Assembly: GCA_017849575.1 (NCBI GenBank)
Contig: JAFIGV010000015.1
Coordinates: 1 to 64,000, forward strand
DNA from: Flavipsychrobacter sp.
GTDB taxonomy: Bacteria > Bacteroidota > Bacteroidia > Chitinophagales > Chitinophagaceae
Direction: 5' to 3'
DNA: 64,000 bases
Positions 16,031-26,900 of this stretch are shown piece by piece. A model generated the notes under the pieces. The model was not told where the DNA came from, searched no databases, and worked only from the letters and a program-made list of their open reading frames with translations. The position numbers and the translations under genes were made by a program. Numbering within the stretch: the first letter of the stretch is position 1; every line of letters starts with the position of its first letter.

Positions 16031-17077
16031 TCAGGGCAGCAGGTCGTAGCCGATGTGACGGTAGGTTGTAGATTCAAAATCCGTTGATTGGAAGTTTACC
16101 GCCTCACCGTGCAGTATTTTCTGGTAGTATTGACGGGCCGGTCCGGGTATGTCCTTCCGGTCGTGCAGGTTTAGAAAATTGCTATGCCCTTCACCGGCTA
16201 TTTTATTAAAGTTGACATAAGATGCCGCCGAACATAAAGGCCGGCGCACCTGCTTGCCAAGTTGGTAGCGTTTCGTCATCAGGTAAGCTCCGCCAAGTGT
16301 GAAATCGCCGGGATTGTAGTTGATAAAAATCCTTCGGCTAAAAAGGACTTTATTGAGCAGGCTTGCATGTCGTCGCTGCGGGATGCAGGCCGCATTCAGA
16401 ATCAGGTTGTCGGCCCACACCTGGTCATTATATCGGTTGATGTTTCGGGTTTTGATTATCTGTTGCAACACGATATTTCCCATGCTATGAAAAAATAAAG
16501 AAAGATGGCCGGTACCAAGGGCTCCCTTCACTTTCAATTGTTCTATCGTATCAAGCACCGGCAGAAAATCTTTGTACGCGATGGTTGCGTTTTTTCGGGC
16601 GAAGAAGTAGTTGCCCAGTCGTTTTTTATGCGCGGTAATGCTTGGGTAGTCCATCAGAATGATGTTGACACCATATTGCGCAGCCATGTTCATACCCCTG
16701 TCCACATCTGAAGTAAAAAATTTTCCCATTCCTTCGGTGTAGATCACCCAGTCCCGATCGGGTTGGGGCATCAGACCAACGGCTTGCTGCAGGCTTGCTA
16801 CGGGCAGTACCTTCCACATTCCCCCGGCGGAGAAAACAAAGAAGTAGCGAATTTGGCTGCCATCGCGCTCTTCCGGAAGGTAGCGTAGTTCATTTTTGTG
16901 CAGAGCCCTGTTGGTGGCAACGATCAGGACCGTGTCTTCGGCGCTCACAACCGGGACAACGGCAGGCGGACAAAGCTGCAATCGTTGCCAGAAGGCTTCG
17001 CTGTTGAAGTAACTGAATTGAGCATTGGAGGACATTGCCGCCAGAAAACAAAGCATGATGATAAGAAAGCGCCGCAT
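16031..17077 (-). CDS. Secreted alpha/beta-hydrolase-like protein
   Basis: The 348-residue product has a signal peptide (MRRFLIIMLCFLAAMSSNAQ) and therefore probably acts in the periplasm or outside. The central region resembles the alpha/beta hydrolases of the DUF900 type: a strand VNIILMDYPS, then LSLFFHSMGN with a nucleophile serine in a FHSMGN elbow (the first Gly of the usual G-x-S-x-G is replaced). A late GEGHSNF may supply the catalytic His. The substrate is unknown. It converges on the histidine kinase gene with a 3-nt gap between stop codons. Confidence 0.65.
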   Translation of the reverse strand: MRRFLIIMLCFLAAMSSNAQFSYFNSEAFWQRLQLCPPAVVPVVSAEDTVLIVATNRALHKNELRYLPEERDGSQIRYFFVFSAGGMWKVLPVASLQQAVGLMPQPDRDWVIYTEGMGKFFTSDVDRGMNMAAQYGVNIILMDYPSITAHKKRLGNYFFARKNATIAYKDFLPVLDTIEQLKVKGALGTGHLSLFFHSMGNIVLQQIIKTRNINRYNDQVWADNLILNAACIPQRRHASLLNKVLFSRRIFINYNPGDFTLGGAYLMTKRYQLGKQVRRPLCSAASYVNFNKIAGEGHSNFLNLHDRKDIPGPARQYYQKILHGEAVNFQSTDFESTTYRHIGYDLLP

Positions 17078-17200
17078 GACCAGTTTTGCCTTAAAGTAGA
17101 TAATCGGTTTTCGAAAATAACGCGCAAATCACCCTTTTGGTTGTATGAAATAACAGAATGTTCGTTTTAAGTTTGTTGCCGTTATCAATTTTAAGTGCTG

Positions 17201-19384
17201 ATGTCTTCTAAAAAAACATGCCTGCTGCTGACGGGTGGACTTGTGCTTTCTGTGTTTTCTTTTGCGCAAAACAAGCAGTTTACCATCGCAGAGGCCACAA
17301 ATGGATTGTCCACCACACTTGCGGTGAAATCTGTTCGCCAGCCATCATGGCAACCCGGTTCTCACAGTTTTTATCAGGTGGTGAAAGAGGGCAGGGACGA
17401 ATACCTTGTCCGTACGGTTTTCCCTTCAGGGACATCTGATACGATTGAGACCTTGCCTCACCTCAACACTTCTTTATATGGCAAAGACAGTCTGAAGGGT
17501 TTGCCGCTGTTCAACTGGATCGACCACGACTATGCTTATTTTAACAACGGTAATACCATCGCTCGCGGAACGCTTACCGGAAATCAGTTTCGTTGGAACA
17601 CCTGGGTGAAACTACCAGCCGGAGCCGCGAACGTGACGGTAGATAAAAGCATGCAGGTGGCCTACACCCTTGAAAACAATCTCTGGCTTGCAGCAAGCGA
17701 TGGCACACTGCGGGCGGTCACAAATGATGCTGATTCCAACATTATTAATGGCCAGGCGGTACACCGTAATGAGTTTGGTATTGAGAAAGGGATATTCTTT
17801 TCGCCCAAAGGTCATTTTCTGGCTTACTACCATATGGACCAGACTATGGTGAATGACTATCCCGTAGTTGACTGGTCGGTTACGCCCGCGTCAGTGCGTA
17901 TGGTTAAATATCCAATGGCTGGTGGCACTTCACACGAAGTGACCTTGCGCGTTTTTGATCCTGCTAAAAACAAGACAGTAGAATTGCAGACCGGCGAACC
18001 CCGCGATCATTACCTTACAGCAGTAACCTGGAGCCCTGATGAACGGTACCTCTTTATTGCTGTGCTTAACCGCGATCAGAACCACGCCTGGCTCAATCAA
18101 TATGACGTAACAACCGGTAAGAAAATCAGAACACTTTTTGAAGAATCTTCAGCCACCTATGTAGAACCTCAGCATCCTCTTGAGTTTCTGCCGGGTAGTA
18201 ATGAACGGTTTATCTGGTGGAGCAATAAGGACGGTTTTCAGCACCTTTATTTGTATAATACCAGGGGTACGGAACTGAGACAACTTACCAAAGGTCATTT
18301 TGATGTGAACGAAATAACAGGGTTTGACGAAAAAGGCCGGAAGCTGATTGTTACTGCAGCAAAGGAGAGTCCGTTGGAAAAGCACAGTTATACGGTGGAT
18401 TGGGACAATGGAAATATGCAGTGCATTGACGACGAGCCGGGTGTTCATACAGTATTGCCCAGCGATGATGGCCAGTTTCTCTATGACAGTTATACCGCCG
18501 CCGGAGTGCCGAGGGTGGCCGTTGTACGCGCGGAATCGGGTAAGGTGTTGAAAACCTTGCTCAAGGCTCCGGACCCGCTTGCCGGTTATCAGCGCCCGGA
18601 AATCAGGAACATAACCCTCAAAGCAGATGATGGAACCCCGCTTTATGCCAAGATGATTTTGCCCACCCCGTTCGATCCTAACCGTACCTATCCCGTTATC
18701 GTCTATCTCTACAACGGGCCGCATGTACAGCTTGTGCGCAACAGCTTTCCCGAGAGTGGCAATCTCTGGTACGAGTTTATGGCGCAGCGCGGATACATCG
18801 TATTTACCATGGATGGACGCGGCAGCGCCAACCGGGGACGTAAATTTGAACAGGCTACTTTTCGCAAATTGGGAACGGTAGAAATGAATGACCAGTTGAA
18901 AGGTGTGGCCTACCTGCGTTCGTTGCCCTATGTGGATAAAAACAGGCTCGGTGTTCATGGTTGGAGCTTTGGAGGATTTATGACCACATCACTGATGCTC
19001 AGGCATCCGGGCGTCTTTAAGGTAGCAGTTGCCGGAGGCCCAGTAATGGATTGGAGTATGTATGAAGTAATGTACACCGAGCGCTATATGGATACTCCTG
19101 AGCAAAATCCGGAAGGCTACAAAACCTCAGCGCTTTTTGATAAAGTAAAGAACCTGAAAGGCAAGCTGCTGCTTATACATGGCACCGACGATGCGACGGT
19201 GGTCTGGCAGCATTCTATTAAATTTTTAAAGAAAGCGGTGGATGAGAATGTACAGGTGGATTACTTTGTGTATCCCGGTTACGAGCACAATGTACGCGGC
19301 AAAGACCGGGTGCATCTGATGCAAAAAATTACCGATTATTTCGATGATTATCTTAACCCAGGCGCGCAGGCGTTGAGAAAATAG
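17201..19384 (+). CDS. S9B dipeptidyl peptidase IV-type serine peptidase
   Basis: A 727-residue exported peptidase (signal peptide to about Gln23 in FSFAQ). Residues 40-490 form the beta-propeller of the DPP IV N-terminal domain, including the HRNEFGIEKGIFFSPKG segment. The C-terminal hydrolase domain has Ser589 in HGWSFGG, Asp664 in HGTDDATV and His696 in YEHNVRG as the catalytic triad. The family cuts X-Pro or X-Ala dipeptides from peptide N-termini; the Glu motif of true DPP IV is not obvious to me, so exact specificity is open. I use ATG 17201; a GTG lies 6 nt upstream. Confidence 0.9.
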   Translation: MSSKKTCLLLTGGLVLSVFSFAQNKQFTIAEATNGLSTTLAVKSVRQPSWQPGSHSFYQVVKEGRDEYLVRTVFPSGTSDTIETLPHLNTSLYGKDSLKGLPLFNWIDHDYAYFNNGNTIARGTLTGNQFRWNTWVKLPAGAANVTVDKSMQVAYTLENNLWLAASDGTLRAVTNDADSNIINGQAVHRNEFGIEKGIFFSPKGHFLAYYHMDQTMVNDYPVVDWSVTPASVRMVKYPMAGGTSHEVTLRVFDPAKNKTVELQTGEPRDHYLTAVTWSPDERYLFIAVLNRDQNHAWLNQYDVTTGKKIRTLFEESSATYVEPQHPLEFLPGSNERFIWWSNKDGFQHLYLYNTRGTELRQLTKGHFDVNEITGFDEKGRKLIVTAAKESPLEKHSYTVDWDNGNMQCIDDEPGVHTVLPSDDGQFLYDSYTAAGVPRVAVVRAESGKVLKTLLKAPDPLAGYQRPEIRNITLKADDGTPLYAKMILPTPFDPNRTYPVIVYLYNGPHVQLVRNSFPESGNLWYEFMAQRGYIVFTMDGRGSANRGRKFEQATFRKLGTVEMNDQLKGVAYLRSLPYVDKNRLGVHGWSFGGFMTTSLMLRHPGVFKVAVAGGPVMDWSMYEVMYTERYMDTPEQNPEGYKTSALFDKVKNLKGKLLLIHGTDDATVVWQHSIKFLKKAVDENVQVDYFVYPGYEHNVRGKDRVHLMQKITDYFDDYLNPGAQALRK

Positions 19385-19407
19385 TCGTCCACCAACAAGT
19401 TTTTAGA

Positions 19408-19446
19408 AGAGAGTTGCCTCAACCGCGACTCTCTATTTTTTTTTTA
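19408..19446 (+). terminator. Terminator after the S9 peptidase gene
   Basis: Stem AGAGAGT / ACTCTCT with a 13-nt loop, followed by a run of T residues. Confidence 0.7.
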
Positions 19447-19479
19447 CAAAAAAGAAAGCCACCTCTCTCGAAGTGGCTT
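19447..19479 (-). terminator. Terminator after rplY
   Basis: On the minus strand AAGCCAC pairs with GTGGCTT around a 10-nt loop and is followed by TCTTTTTT. It lies 20 nt beyond the rplY stop codon. Confidence 0.75.
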
Positions 19480-19499
19480 GTGAAAAAAATGAGTGAAGA

Positions 19500-20084
19500 T
19501 TATTTCTTGCCTTTTGCAGCTTCTTCGTTTTCTGCCTGACGCAGCGCACGTGTAGTGACTACAGAGGCAATGGGAATACGAGGAGAGTTCATGATTTCCA
19601 TGTTTTCTGCCTTCACGTCCTCCACACGAATGTTTTCACCGATTTGCAGATTGTCGATGCTCACCTCAATAGCTTCCTGAAGATGCCTGGGGTAAGTACG
19701 CACTTTTAGCGTCTTCAGCTTCGGTACAAAACGTCCACCTGCCTTCACGCCTTCCGATGTGCCGGTAAATTTCAGCGGAAGATCAGCGATTACCTTGCGA
19801 TCGTCGGTGAGCTCCAAAAGATCTACGTGGTTGAGTTCATCGGTTACCACATCAAACTGCAGGTCTTTCAAAATGCATTTGTGTGTTTTGCCATTCACAG
19901 TCACTTCAGCAAGCTGGAACTCCGGCGTGTACACCAGAGGACGGAAGTCCATTTGCGGGGCTGAGAAATGAACATTTTCCGTACCGTAGATTACTCCGGG
20001 TACATTTCCTTCAGAGCGAAGCTGGCGCGTAGCTTTTTTGCCAAGTTCGGTTCTGTGTGTTCCTTCAATTTTTACGCTTTTCAT
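19500..20084 (-). CDS. rplY: 50S ribosomal protein L25 (CTC type)
   Basis: A 194-residue L25 of the general-stress CTC form: an N-terminal 5S-rRNA-binding domain (RTELGKKATRQLRSEGNVPGV, then QFDVVTDELNHVDLLEL) plus a C-terminal beta domain (GVKAGGRFVPKLKTLKVR). It ends in a short Lys/Ala tail. It lies downstream of prs on the same strand with a 157-nt gap; prs-rplY is a frequent order in bacteria. Confidence 0.95.
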   Translation of the reverse strand: MKSVKIEGTHRTELGKKATRQLRSEGNVPGVIYGTENVHFSAPQMDFRPLVYTPEFQLAEVTVNGKTHKCILKDLQFDVVTDELNHVDLLELTDDRKVIADLPLKFTGTSEGVKAGGRFVPKLKTLKVRTYPRHLQEAIEVSIDNLQIGENIRVEDVKAENMEIMNSPRIPIASVVTTRALRQAENEEAAKGKK

Positions 20085-20241
20085 TTTTTTGTTTTTTCTC
20101 GTTTTCAGCGCCGGTCGTAATATCCGTCGAACGTCCGTGTCGTTGAAAACATTTTTTACAAAGGTTGCCCGCTGAGGGGGACGGATTTTGTTGTATAAAC
20201 AGTCGTATAAATTTCAAATAGCTTTTGTCTTGCAGCTACAG

Positions 20242-21186
20242 TTACTTCCTTCTGTTGTGAAGAAATAAAGAGCTGATAGACTTATTTTCAAAAGTATTGC
20301 GAATAGCCACGGCAAAAAGTTCCGCAGTAGGCAACACCTTTATTTTAGGACTTTTTTGCTTTAGCGGAATGGTATCACACACCACCAATTCTTCGAGCAG
20401 CGAGTTTTCAATATTCTCATAGGCTTTTCCGCTCAGTACCGGATGGGTACAAAATGCACGAACGGATAAAGCGCCCTTGTCTTTAAGTACCTGTGCCGCC
20501 TTGCTCAAAGTGCCTGCTGTATCGCAGATATCGTCAATAAGAACTACATTTTTCCCCTTCACCTCACCAATCACAGTCATTTCAGCTACCTCATTTGCCC
20601 GTTTGCGTTGTTTGTCGCAAATCACCATATCGAGCTCAAAATACTTAGCCACTTCGCGTACTCTGTTCGTACTTCCTACGTCGGGGGACGCAAAGATAAC
20701 GTTTTCGAGTTTCAACTGGTCTATATATGGAATAAAAATAGCAAGGCTCTCCAGGTGATCGAGCGGTATATCGAAAAACCCCTGAATTTGCGGTGCGTGG
20801 AGATCCATGGTGATGACGCGATCGGCACCTGCCGTAGTCAGCAGATTGGCTACCAGCTTAGACGCTATGGATACCCGTGGTTTGTCCTTTCTGTCTTGCC
20901 GGGCAAAACCGAAATACGGAATAACAGCGGTGATGTATCCTGCCGACGCACGCCGGGCTGCGTCTATCATCATCAGCAACTCCATCAGATTGTCTGCCGG
21001 AGCGAAGGTGGATTGAACAAGAAAAACATAATCGCCTCGAATGCTTTCCTGAAAAACGGGCTGAAACTCGCCATCGCTAAACTTTGGGATGTCAAGCTTT
21101 CCTAAGTTTTTACCAAACGATTTGGCAATTTTCTCTGCGAGGTATTGCGAGTTAGTACCCGAAAAGATTTTTACAGATGGCTGCAT
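20242..21186 (-). CDS. prs: Ribose-phosphate pyrophosphokinase
   Basis: A 314-residue cytosolic enzyme that makes PRPP from ribose-5-phosphate and ATP, feeding purine, pyrimidine, histidine and NAD synthesis. The signatures DGEFQPVFQESIRG near the N-terminus, the MDLHAPQIQGFFDIPLDHL stretch and the PRPP loop VVLIDDICDTAGTLSKAA are all present. I choose ATG 21186 (MQPSVKIFSG) because a strong promoter ends 24 nt upstream; the longer frame would start at TTG before the promoter. Confidence 0.96.
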   Translation of the reverse strand: MQPSVKIFSGTNSQYLAEKIAKSFGKNLGKLDIPKFSDGEFQPVFQESIRGDYVFLVQSTFAPADNLMELLMMIDAARRASAGYITAVIPYFGFARQDRKDKPRVSIASKLVANLLTTAGADRVITMDLHAPQIQGFFDIPLDHLESLAIFIPYIDQLKLENVIFASPDVGSTNRVREVAKYFELDMVICDKQRKRANEVAEMTVIGEVKGKNVVLIDDICDTAGTLSKAAQVLKDKGALSVRAFCTHPVLSGKAYENIENSLLEELVVCDTIPLKQKSPKIKVLPTAELFAVAIRNTFENKSISSLFLHNRRK

Positions 21187-21209
21187 GAAAATTGGTTGGA
21201 AATGGACTG

Positions 21210-21239
21210 CAAAGTTATTCAAACCAAGCTGTTAGCAAA
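21210..21239 (-). promoter_or_regulatory. Promoter of prs
   Basis: On the minus strand TTTG (21239-21236) is followed after 18 nt by TAACTTTG (21217-21210), an exact TAnnTTTG match. The prs start codon is 24 nt downstream. Confidence 0.7.
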
Positions 21240-21448
21240 ACCAAAATATCAACCGCTGTATTTTCAGTTTTTTTTCGGTAATCCGGAAAACGAAAGGAAG
21301 GGGAAAATTCTATCTGCCGTTATTCGTGGACGGTAGATTATATAACAAAATTTTTATCGAAATTAATCGGCAATGCGGATAATTTCCGCCATCTTTGCGC
21401 CGGATATTTTCCAGTAAATAATTCATTTCCAGTTACATAAAAAAGTCA

Positions 21449-22570
21449 ATGGCAATTACAGCAGCAAAACCGTTGGTAAAGTTTGCACCCAAAGGCGTAG
21501 ATAGTTTTTACGATACCGTAAAAGCAAGGGTGGACCGCTATTTCGCCGACAAGAAAATCGCCCGGAGTGCCAACAATTCCATGCGCGTTAAGGCAGTCGT
21601 GATGTTCGCTATCTATTTTGTTCCATACATAGCGATTGTCAGCAGTTTGGCATCGGCATCTATCTGGCTTTATTATGCGTGTTGGGTCCTGATGGGATTG
21701 GGCATTGTAGGCATTGGCACATCGGTGATGCACGATTCCAACCACGGGTCTTACTCGAATAATAAACTGGTGAACGATTTGTTTGGTGGTGTATTGAATA
21801 TTCTCGGTGGCTATTCGCGCAACTGGAGAATTCAGCACAACATTCTCCACCATACTTACACTAATCTCGACGGGCTCGATGAAGACATTGAAGCAGGTGG
21901 TTTACTTCGCATGACACCCAATGCGCCCTATAAAAAGTTTCATAAGTACCAGCATTTGTACGCCTGGTTTCTTTACATGATCATGAACCTTTTTTGGGTG
22001 ACGGTTAAAGATTTTCGTCAGATACTGCGCTATGATAAGAACGGGCTTTTGAAAAAAGAAAAAGTTACAAAGTCGCAGGCTATTCTGGAGCTCAGCCTTT
22101 ACAAAGTCATTTATGTTGCCTATGTTATTGTGTTGCCACTGATATTTTCAGGGGTTGCCTGGTATCATGTAGTTTTCGGATTTATAGCCATGCAAATGAT
22201 GGCGGGACTTGGGCTGGCATGTATCTTTCAGCCTGCGCATGTGATGGAGACGTCCACCTTTCCGGTGCCTGGTGCTGATAGAAAAGTGGAAGATAGCTGG
22301 GCGATACATCAGTTGCTGAACACCACCAATTTTTCACCAGATAGTAAGATTACAGCCTGGTTTATTGGCGGGCTCAACTATCAGATCGAACATCATTTGT
22401 TCCCGCAGGTTTGCCATATTCATTATTCAAGAATAGCGCCTATTGTGGAGAAGACTGCAAAGGAATATGGTTTGCCGTATAACGTACAAAAGACGTTTGC
22501 ACAAGCCATTTGGGAGCATGGAAAAATGCTCAGAGCCTTAGGAAGAGGCAATTCAGTTTCACTTCAATAA
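21449..22570 (+). CDS. Acyl-lipid / linoleoyl-CoA-type fatty acid desaturase
   Basis: A 373-residue integral-membrane di-iron desaturase. The three histidine boxes are HDSNHGSY, HNILHHTYTN and QIEHHLFPQVCH. The Q-x2-HH third box is the mark of front-end (delta-5/delta-6-like) desaturases, but the N-terminal cytochrome b5 domain of eukaryotic members is absent, as usual for bacteria. Hydrophobic pairs flank the boxes. It should introduce a double bond into membrane acyl chains; regioselectivity cannot be read from sequence. A 5-nt gap separates it from the thioredoxin-like gene. Confidence 0.9.
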   Translation: MAITAAKPLVKFAPKGVDSFYDTVKARVDRYFADKKIARSANNSMRVKAVVMFAIYFVPYIAIVSSLASASIWLYYACWVLMGLGIVGIGTSVMHDSNHGSYSNNKLVNDLFGGVLNILGGYSRNWRIQHNILHHTYTNLDGLDEDIEAGGLLRMTPNAPYKKFHKYQHLYAWFLYMIMNLFWVTVKDFRQILRYDKNGLLKKEKVTKSQAILELSLYKVIYVAYVIVLPLIFSGVAWYHVVFGFIAMQMMAGLGLACIFQPAHVMETSTFPVPGADRKVEDSWAIHQLLNTTNFSPDSKITAWFIGGLNYQIEHHLFPQVCHIHYSRIAPIVEKTAKEYGLPYNVQKTFAQAIWEHGKMLRALGRGNSVSLQ

Positions 22571-22575
22571 GGTAT

Positions 22576-23067
22576 ATGTTCAGGTTGCTCCTCACCGGTT
22601 TAATTTGTACGCTTACGTTTCAGCCGCTTAGGGCTCAGACGTCCGTTAGCACGTTGATTTACCACCCTGAAGCAGATGCACGCCAGCAGATACAAAATGC
22701 GGTGGCGAAAGCCAAAGCAGAACATAAGCATGTATTACTGCAAATCGGCGGTAACTGGTGTGGCTGGTGTCGCCGGTTTTATGAACTTTCCATCAGCAAC
22801 GATACTATCCTCAATCTACTACGAAAGGACTATGTAGTAGCGCATATCAATTATAGTCCGGAGAACAAAAATCTCAAAGTGCTTGCAGACCTTGGAAATC
22901 CGCAACGTTTTGGCTTTCCGGTGTTTGTCATTCTCGATACCAACGGCAATAGACTGCACACACAGAATACAGAATATCTTGAAAGCGGTAAAGGGTACAG
23001 TGTAGAAAAAGTCGCCGGATTTTTGAGGCAATGGTCGCAGGAGGCGCTCAAACCCAGGGAGGAATAA
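22576..23067 (+). CDS. Secreted thioredoxin-like protein (Thioredoxin_7 type)
   Basis: A 163-residue exported protein with signal peptide MFRLLLTGLICTLTFQPLRAQ and a thioredoxin fold whose active site is NWCGWCRRF (C-x-x-C with Gly-Trp). The cis-Pro loop is FGFPVFVILD. The Thioredoxin_7 family contains periplasmic disulfide reductases and DsbD-like partners. ATG 22576 is chosen because it begins the signal peptide; the frame is open further up inside the desaturase gene. It follows the desaturase by 5 nt, so the two are likely cotranscribed. Confidence 0.85.
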   Translation: MFRLLLTGLICTLTFQPLRAQTSVSTLIYHPEADARQQIQNAVAKAKAEHKHVLLQIGGNWCGWCRRFYELSISNDTILNLLRKDYVVAHINYSPENKNLKVLADLGNPQRFGFPVFVILDTNGNRLHTQNTEYLESGKGYSVEKVAGFLRQWSQEALKPREE

Positions 23068-23077
23068 CCGTTCGGTC

Positions 23078-23746
23078 ATGAAACACACCGCCAGAATTGT
23101 TACGATCGTCTTTGCTGCCTTGCTTATCTGGGTGTCTGGGAATGCACAACAAACGTATGCGGGTGTGCGGGAGGGTGTTGGTTTCTGGCTTACAAAAAAC
23201 GGAAGAGGGAAGGGTTCTCTGCAATATGCGCCCGGCAATCATTTTACCTGGAATAAAGAGTTCTTCATTCGCAGGCATGCTTCAGGCAACTGGGCATACG
23301 AATTTGATCTTGTACATTACCAGCATCGTTATAAAAAAGTAGATCGGGGAGACAGCATCGGCACCTATGACAACTGGCAATCCAATTTTCTTGAATTGAA
23401 CTTTGTGTTGCAGTATGATGTAACCTATCCGCTTGCGGCCTTTATGTTTCCGGTGCTTTCGAAGATGAAAAGCTATATCGGCTTTTCCGCCGCACCCCGC
23501 GTTGGTTTCCACAAGGTAGAGCCCGTTGAGGCCGGAATGCCCCAGGGTTGGGTTCGGTCGAACAGTCTGGATTTTTTCATTGGCATGCACTACACCCATT
23601 TTGTTCCGATTACCGATCGGCTTGTGTTGTCTTCCTGCCTTAGCTTTCGCATGAAGCCCTTCGACCGGATGGGCCGCGCGGATGGCGACTTTTATGAACC
23701 GAACCGGCAAATTTCTTTGAGCAGTGGGGTGTGCTACCGGTTATAG
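23078..23746 (+). CDS. Predicted outer-membrane beta-barrel protein, unknown function
   Basis: A 222-residue exported protein (signal peptide to about GNAQ, residue 24). The mature part alternates hydrophobic and polar residues in aromatic-rich strands (LELNFVLQYDVTY, RLVLSSCLSFRMKPF) and ends in Leu after YR, as outer-membrane barrels of Bacteroidota often do. I do not recognise a named family. It lies 10 nt after the thioredoxin-like gene and probably shares its transcript. Confidence 0.6.
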   Translation: MKHTARIVTIVFAALLIWVSGNAQQTYAGVREGVGFWLTKNGRGKGSLQYAPGNHFTWNKEFFIRRHASGNWAYEFDLVHYQHRYKKVDRGDSIGTYDNWQSNFLELNFVLQYDVTYPLAAFMFPVLSKMKSYIGFSAAPRVGFHKVEPVEAGMPQGWVRSNSLDFFIGMHYTHFVPITDRLVLSSCLSFRMKPFDRMGRADGDFYEPNRQISLSSGVCYRL

Positions 23747-23910
23747 CCTGCTTTGGCAGCGGCGTAAGGTCTTTTTTTCCCATCTCCTCTTTCTCCGGAT
23801 CTCGTCGTCGCTCTTGTTTCGAAAAAAAAATCCAGATAGCACTAACGATTAATACATGGCGTACGTCTTTTTCTACCAGATCATTTCCTTTACCAACCAA
23901 ATTTTCTGCT

Positions 23911-26900
23911 ATGAAAAAGTTGTACTTATCACTATGCCTCCTGCTCTTTACAGGGCTGATACAGGCGCAAACGGTTAGTTTTTCGCTTGCTCAGGCGCCT
24001 TGCAATAATGATGGTATCGTCAATGTAACATTCGCCGGTCTCACGACACCGATAAATGTCTCTTATTACTTCGCGAATGCTCCTTCCATCAATCATACCT
24101 TAGCTGGTACTACCGATGTGATCAGCAACTATTCAGGCGAAGACATGTATGTTATTGCCGTCGGCGCCAACAATGTCACTGCGTATAACAACTTCTCTGC
24201 ACCGCCTTTTATCATATCAGTTACTACGTCGCCCGCGGCCTGTCCTGCACCCGGCCTGGCGGCGGCTGCCGTGGTAGGAGGAGCTGCGCCCTACACCTAT
24301 CAGTGGGTGGATATGAACCAAAACACAGTTGGGAACGCGAGCACTGCAAGCTTACCAACTGGTGCCTATAAACTGTATGTTACCGACGCAAATGGTTGTT
24401 CTTTTTACAAGGATTCCGTGTATGTGGGTAATTCAACGCAGTTTTACGTAACGCTCAACACGACACCGGCAAGTTGTACAAACGGTACGGCCTCTGTTAC
24501 TGCAGTAAATCTGACGAGTCCGCCCTATACCTACCTCTGGTCGAACGGAGCTACCACTTCGTCGGTAAACAATCTTGTAAGAGGTAACTATTCTGTGGCC
24601 GTGACGGATGCAAATGGCTGCACTGCCAACGGTTATGTTTACGTAGCACAGAATCCTAACATTTCGGTGAATGTTACTCCCACGCCAGCCAATTGTACAC
24701 AGTCCAACGGGGCTGTCATCGCCTTTGGATCGGGAGGTACGCCGCCCTATAGCTATCTCTGGAACAACAATGTGAATGCACAGTCGCAAAGCGGCTTATC
24801 CGCCGGATTCTATACCGTTGACGTGACTGATGCCAACGGCTGTACAGGAACCGGATACGGCAATGTAAGTAGCACCTCACCGATCGTAGTTACACAGTCT
24901 GCCACGCCAAGCTCCTGCACCAGCCCCACAGGGTCGGCTACATTGTCTGTTTCGGGCGGTACGGCACCTTATACGATCAACTGGTTGACAAGTCCGGCAC
25001 AAACAGGCGCCACTGCCTCCAACCTTGCATCGGGGAATTATTCCTTTCACGTGGTCGATGCAAATGGTTGTGTCTCTAACGGATCGGTTCATGTGCCTCC
25101 TGTAAATGTAATCTCTGCGAACCTGGGCGCCGTGCCCCCAACATGTACTGCAGCCAACGGTTCACTTACTGTAAATGCGTCGGGCGGAGCTACCCCTTAC
25201 AGCTATCTCTGGAACAACAACGCCACCACGGCCACAGCTTCAGGCCTTGCCGCGGGCTACTACTCTGTGGTGATTACTGACGCTGCCGGATGTTCCATCA
25301 CCAAGGGCCAGCATCTGCAATCTACTACGCCGATAACGCTTGGGTTCAATACAACACCAGCTTCCTGTATCTATACCGCCGACGGCTCCACAACCGTGGT
25401 TCCTGTGGGTGGTACTTCACCCTACACGTACTCATGGAGCAATGCCGCGAACACAGCGCAGATCAGCGGCGTTGCAACCGGAAACTATTGGGTGACCGTG
25501 AATGACGCGAATGGATGTACCAAGTCGGGTATGGTCAATATCCCATACAACACGGCAGGAAATGCTTGCTTTTGTACCATCACAGGAACGGTCTATTATG
25601 ATGCGAACGGAAACTGCACTAAAGATCCGGGCGAAGCAGGTATTCCCAACATCATGATCCACTGCAGCAATTTCGGCTATACATACACCAATGCCAATGG
25701 CGTGTATTCTTTTAAAGTGCCCAGCGGCAACTACACGATCAGTGAGCAGGTGCTGGCATTCTATCCGCTTTCGTCGTGCCAGTCCAATGGCATTGTGCAA
25801 AATGTAACGGCTTCGTCCGGCTGCACCCAAACGGTGAATTTCGCCAACTCCATGAACCCGATTCATGACCTTCATGTAAGCACCTGGGACGTTAACTTTC
25901 CTATCCCTGGATTCAACTACAGTCGCATCAATATTATCAGTAACGACGGCACTGTGGCCGAAGCCGGAATAGTAGGGGGTATGCAACCCGACAACCAGCT
26001 TACGGCTCCCACGTTCAATCCTTCCTCAGTATATACAGGTAGTGCCGGTCATTATTCCATCAATACGGGAGCGCTTAGCCTCGCCGCTGGTGGTGCTACG
26101 GCCGTTTATACAAACTATTCTGTGCCCGCCAACATGCCGCTTAATACCAGCCTCGTGTTTAAGGACACCGTAGCCCACATCTCGCCTGTTTCTAACTGGC
26201 TCAACGACTATTCTCCCTGGAATAATGTCCGTATGGCCAACGCCACCACCGTGGGTTCTTACGATCCTAACTTCAAAGACGTGTCACCGCGGGGTATAGG
26301 CGCCAACGGAACGATCTACGCTAAAGATTCGGTATTGGAGTACATGGTGCACTTCCAAAACCTCGGAACCTATTATGCGCAAAAGGTGGTGGTGATAGAC
26401 ACGCTCGATGCAGATCTGAACTGGAGCACGCTGCGCCCGGTTTATCAATCGCATGCCTGTCAGGTTTCTATGGATGAAAACGGAGTAGTAAAATTCACGT
26501 TCAACAATATACATCTGCCGGCAAAGATGCAGAATGAGGCCGGCAGCAACGGTATGCTTACTTATACCATCCATCGCAAGTCGAACACGCCGCTGGGAAC
26601 ACAATTTACTAACCGTGCTTCCATCTATTTCGACTACAATGAGCCGGTGATGACTAATACTACAATCAACACGCTCGGTGTACCCGTGAATGTTACGGAC
26701 CCCGGTGGTTTTGAAGACGGAAACTTTACGCTTTATCCAAATCCGGCCTCGGGAATGTGCTACGCCCAGATCAATGCAGTAAAAGCCTCGGAGGCTACGC
26801 TGAATATTGCTGATGTGAGCGGTAAGGTAATTGCAAAGCAACAGGTAAGTCTTGGCATCGGTGTTCAACGTGTAGCGGTCAACGTAGAAAAGCTTTCTCC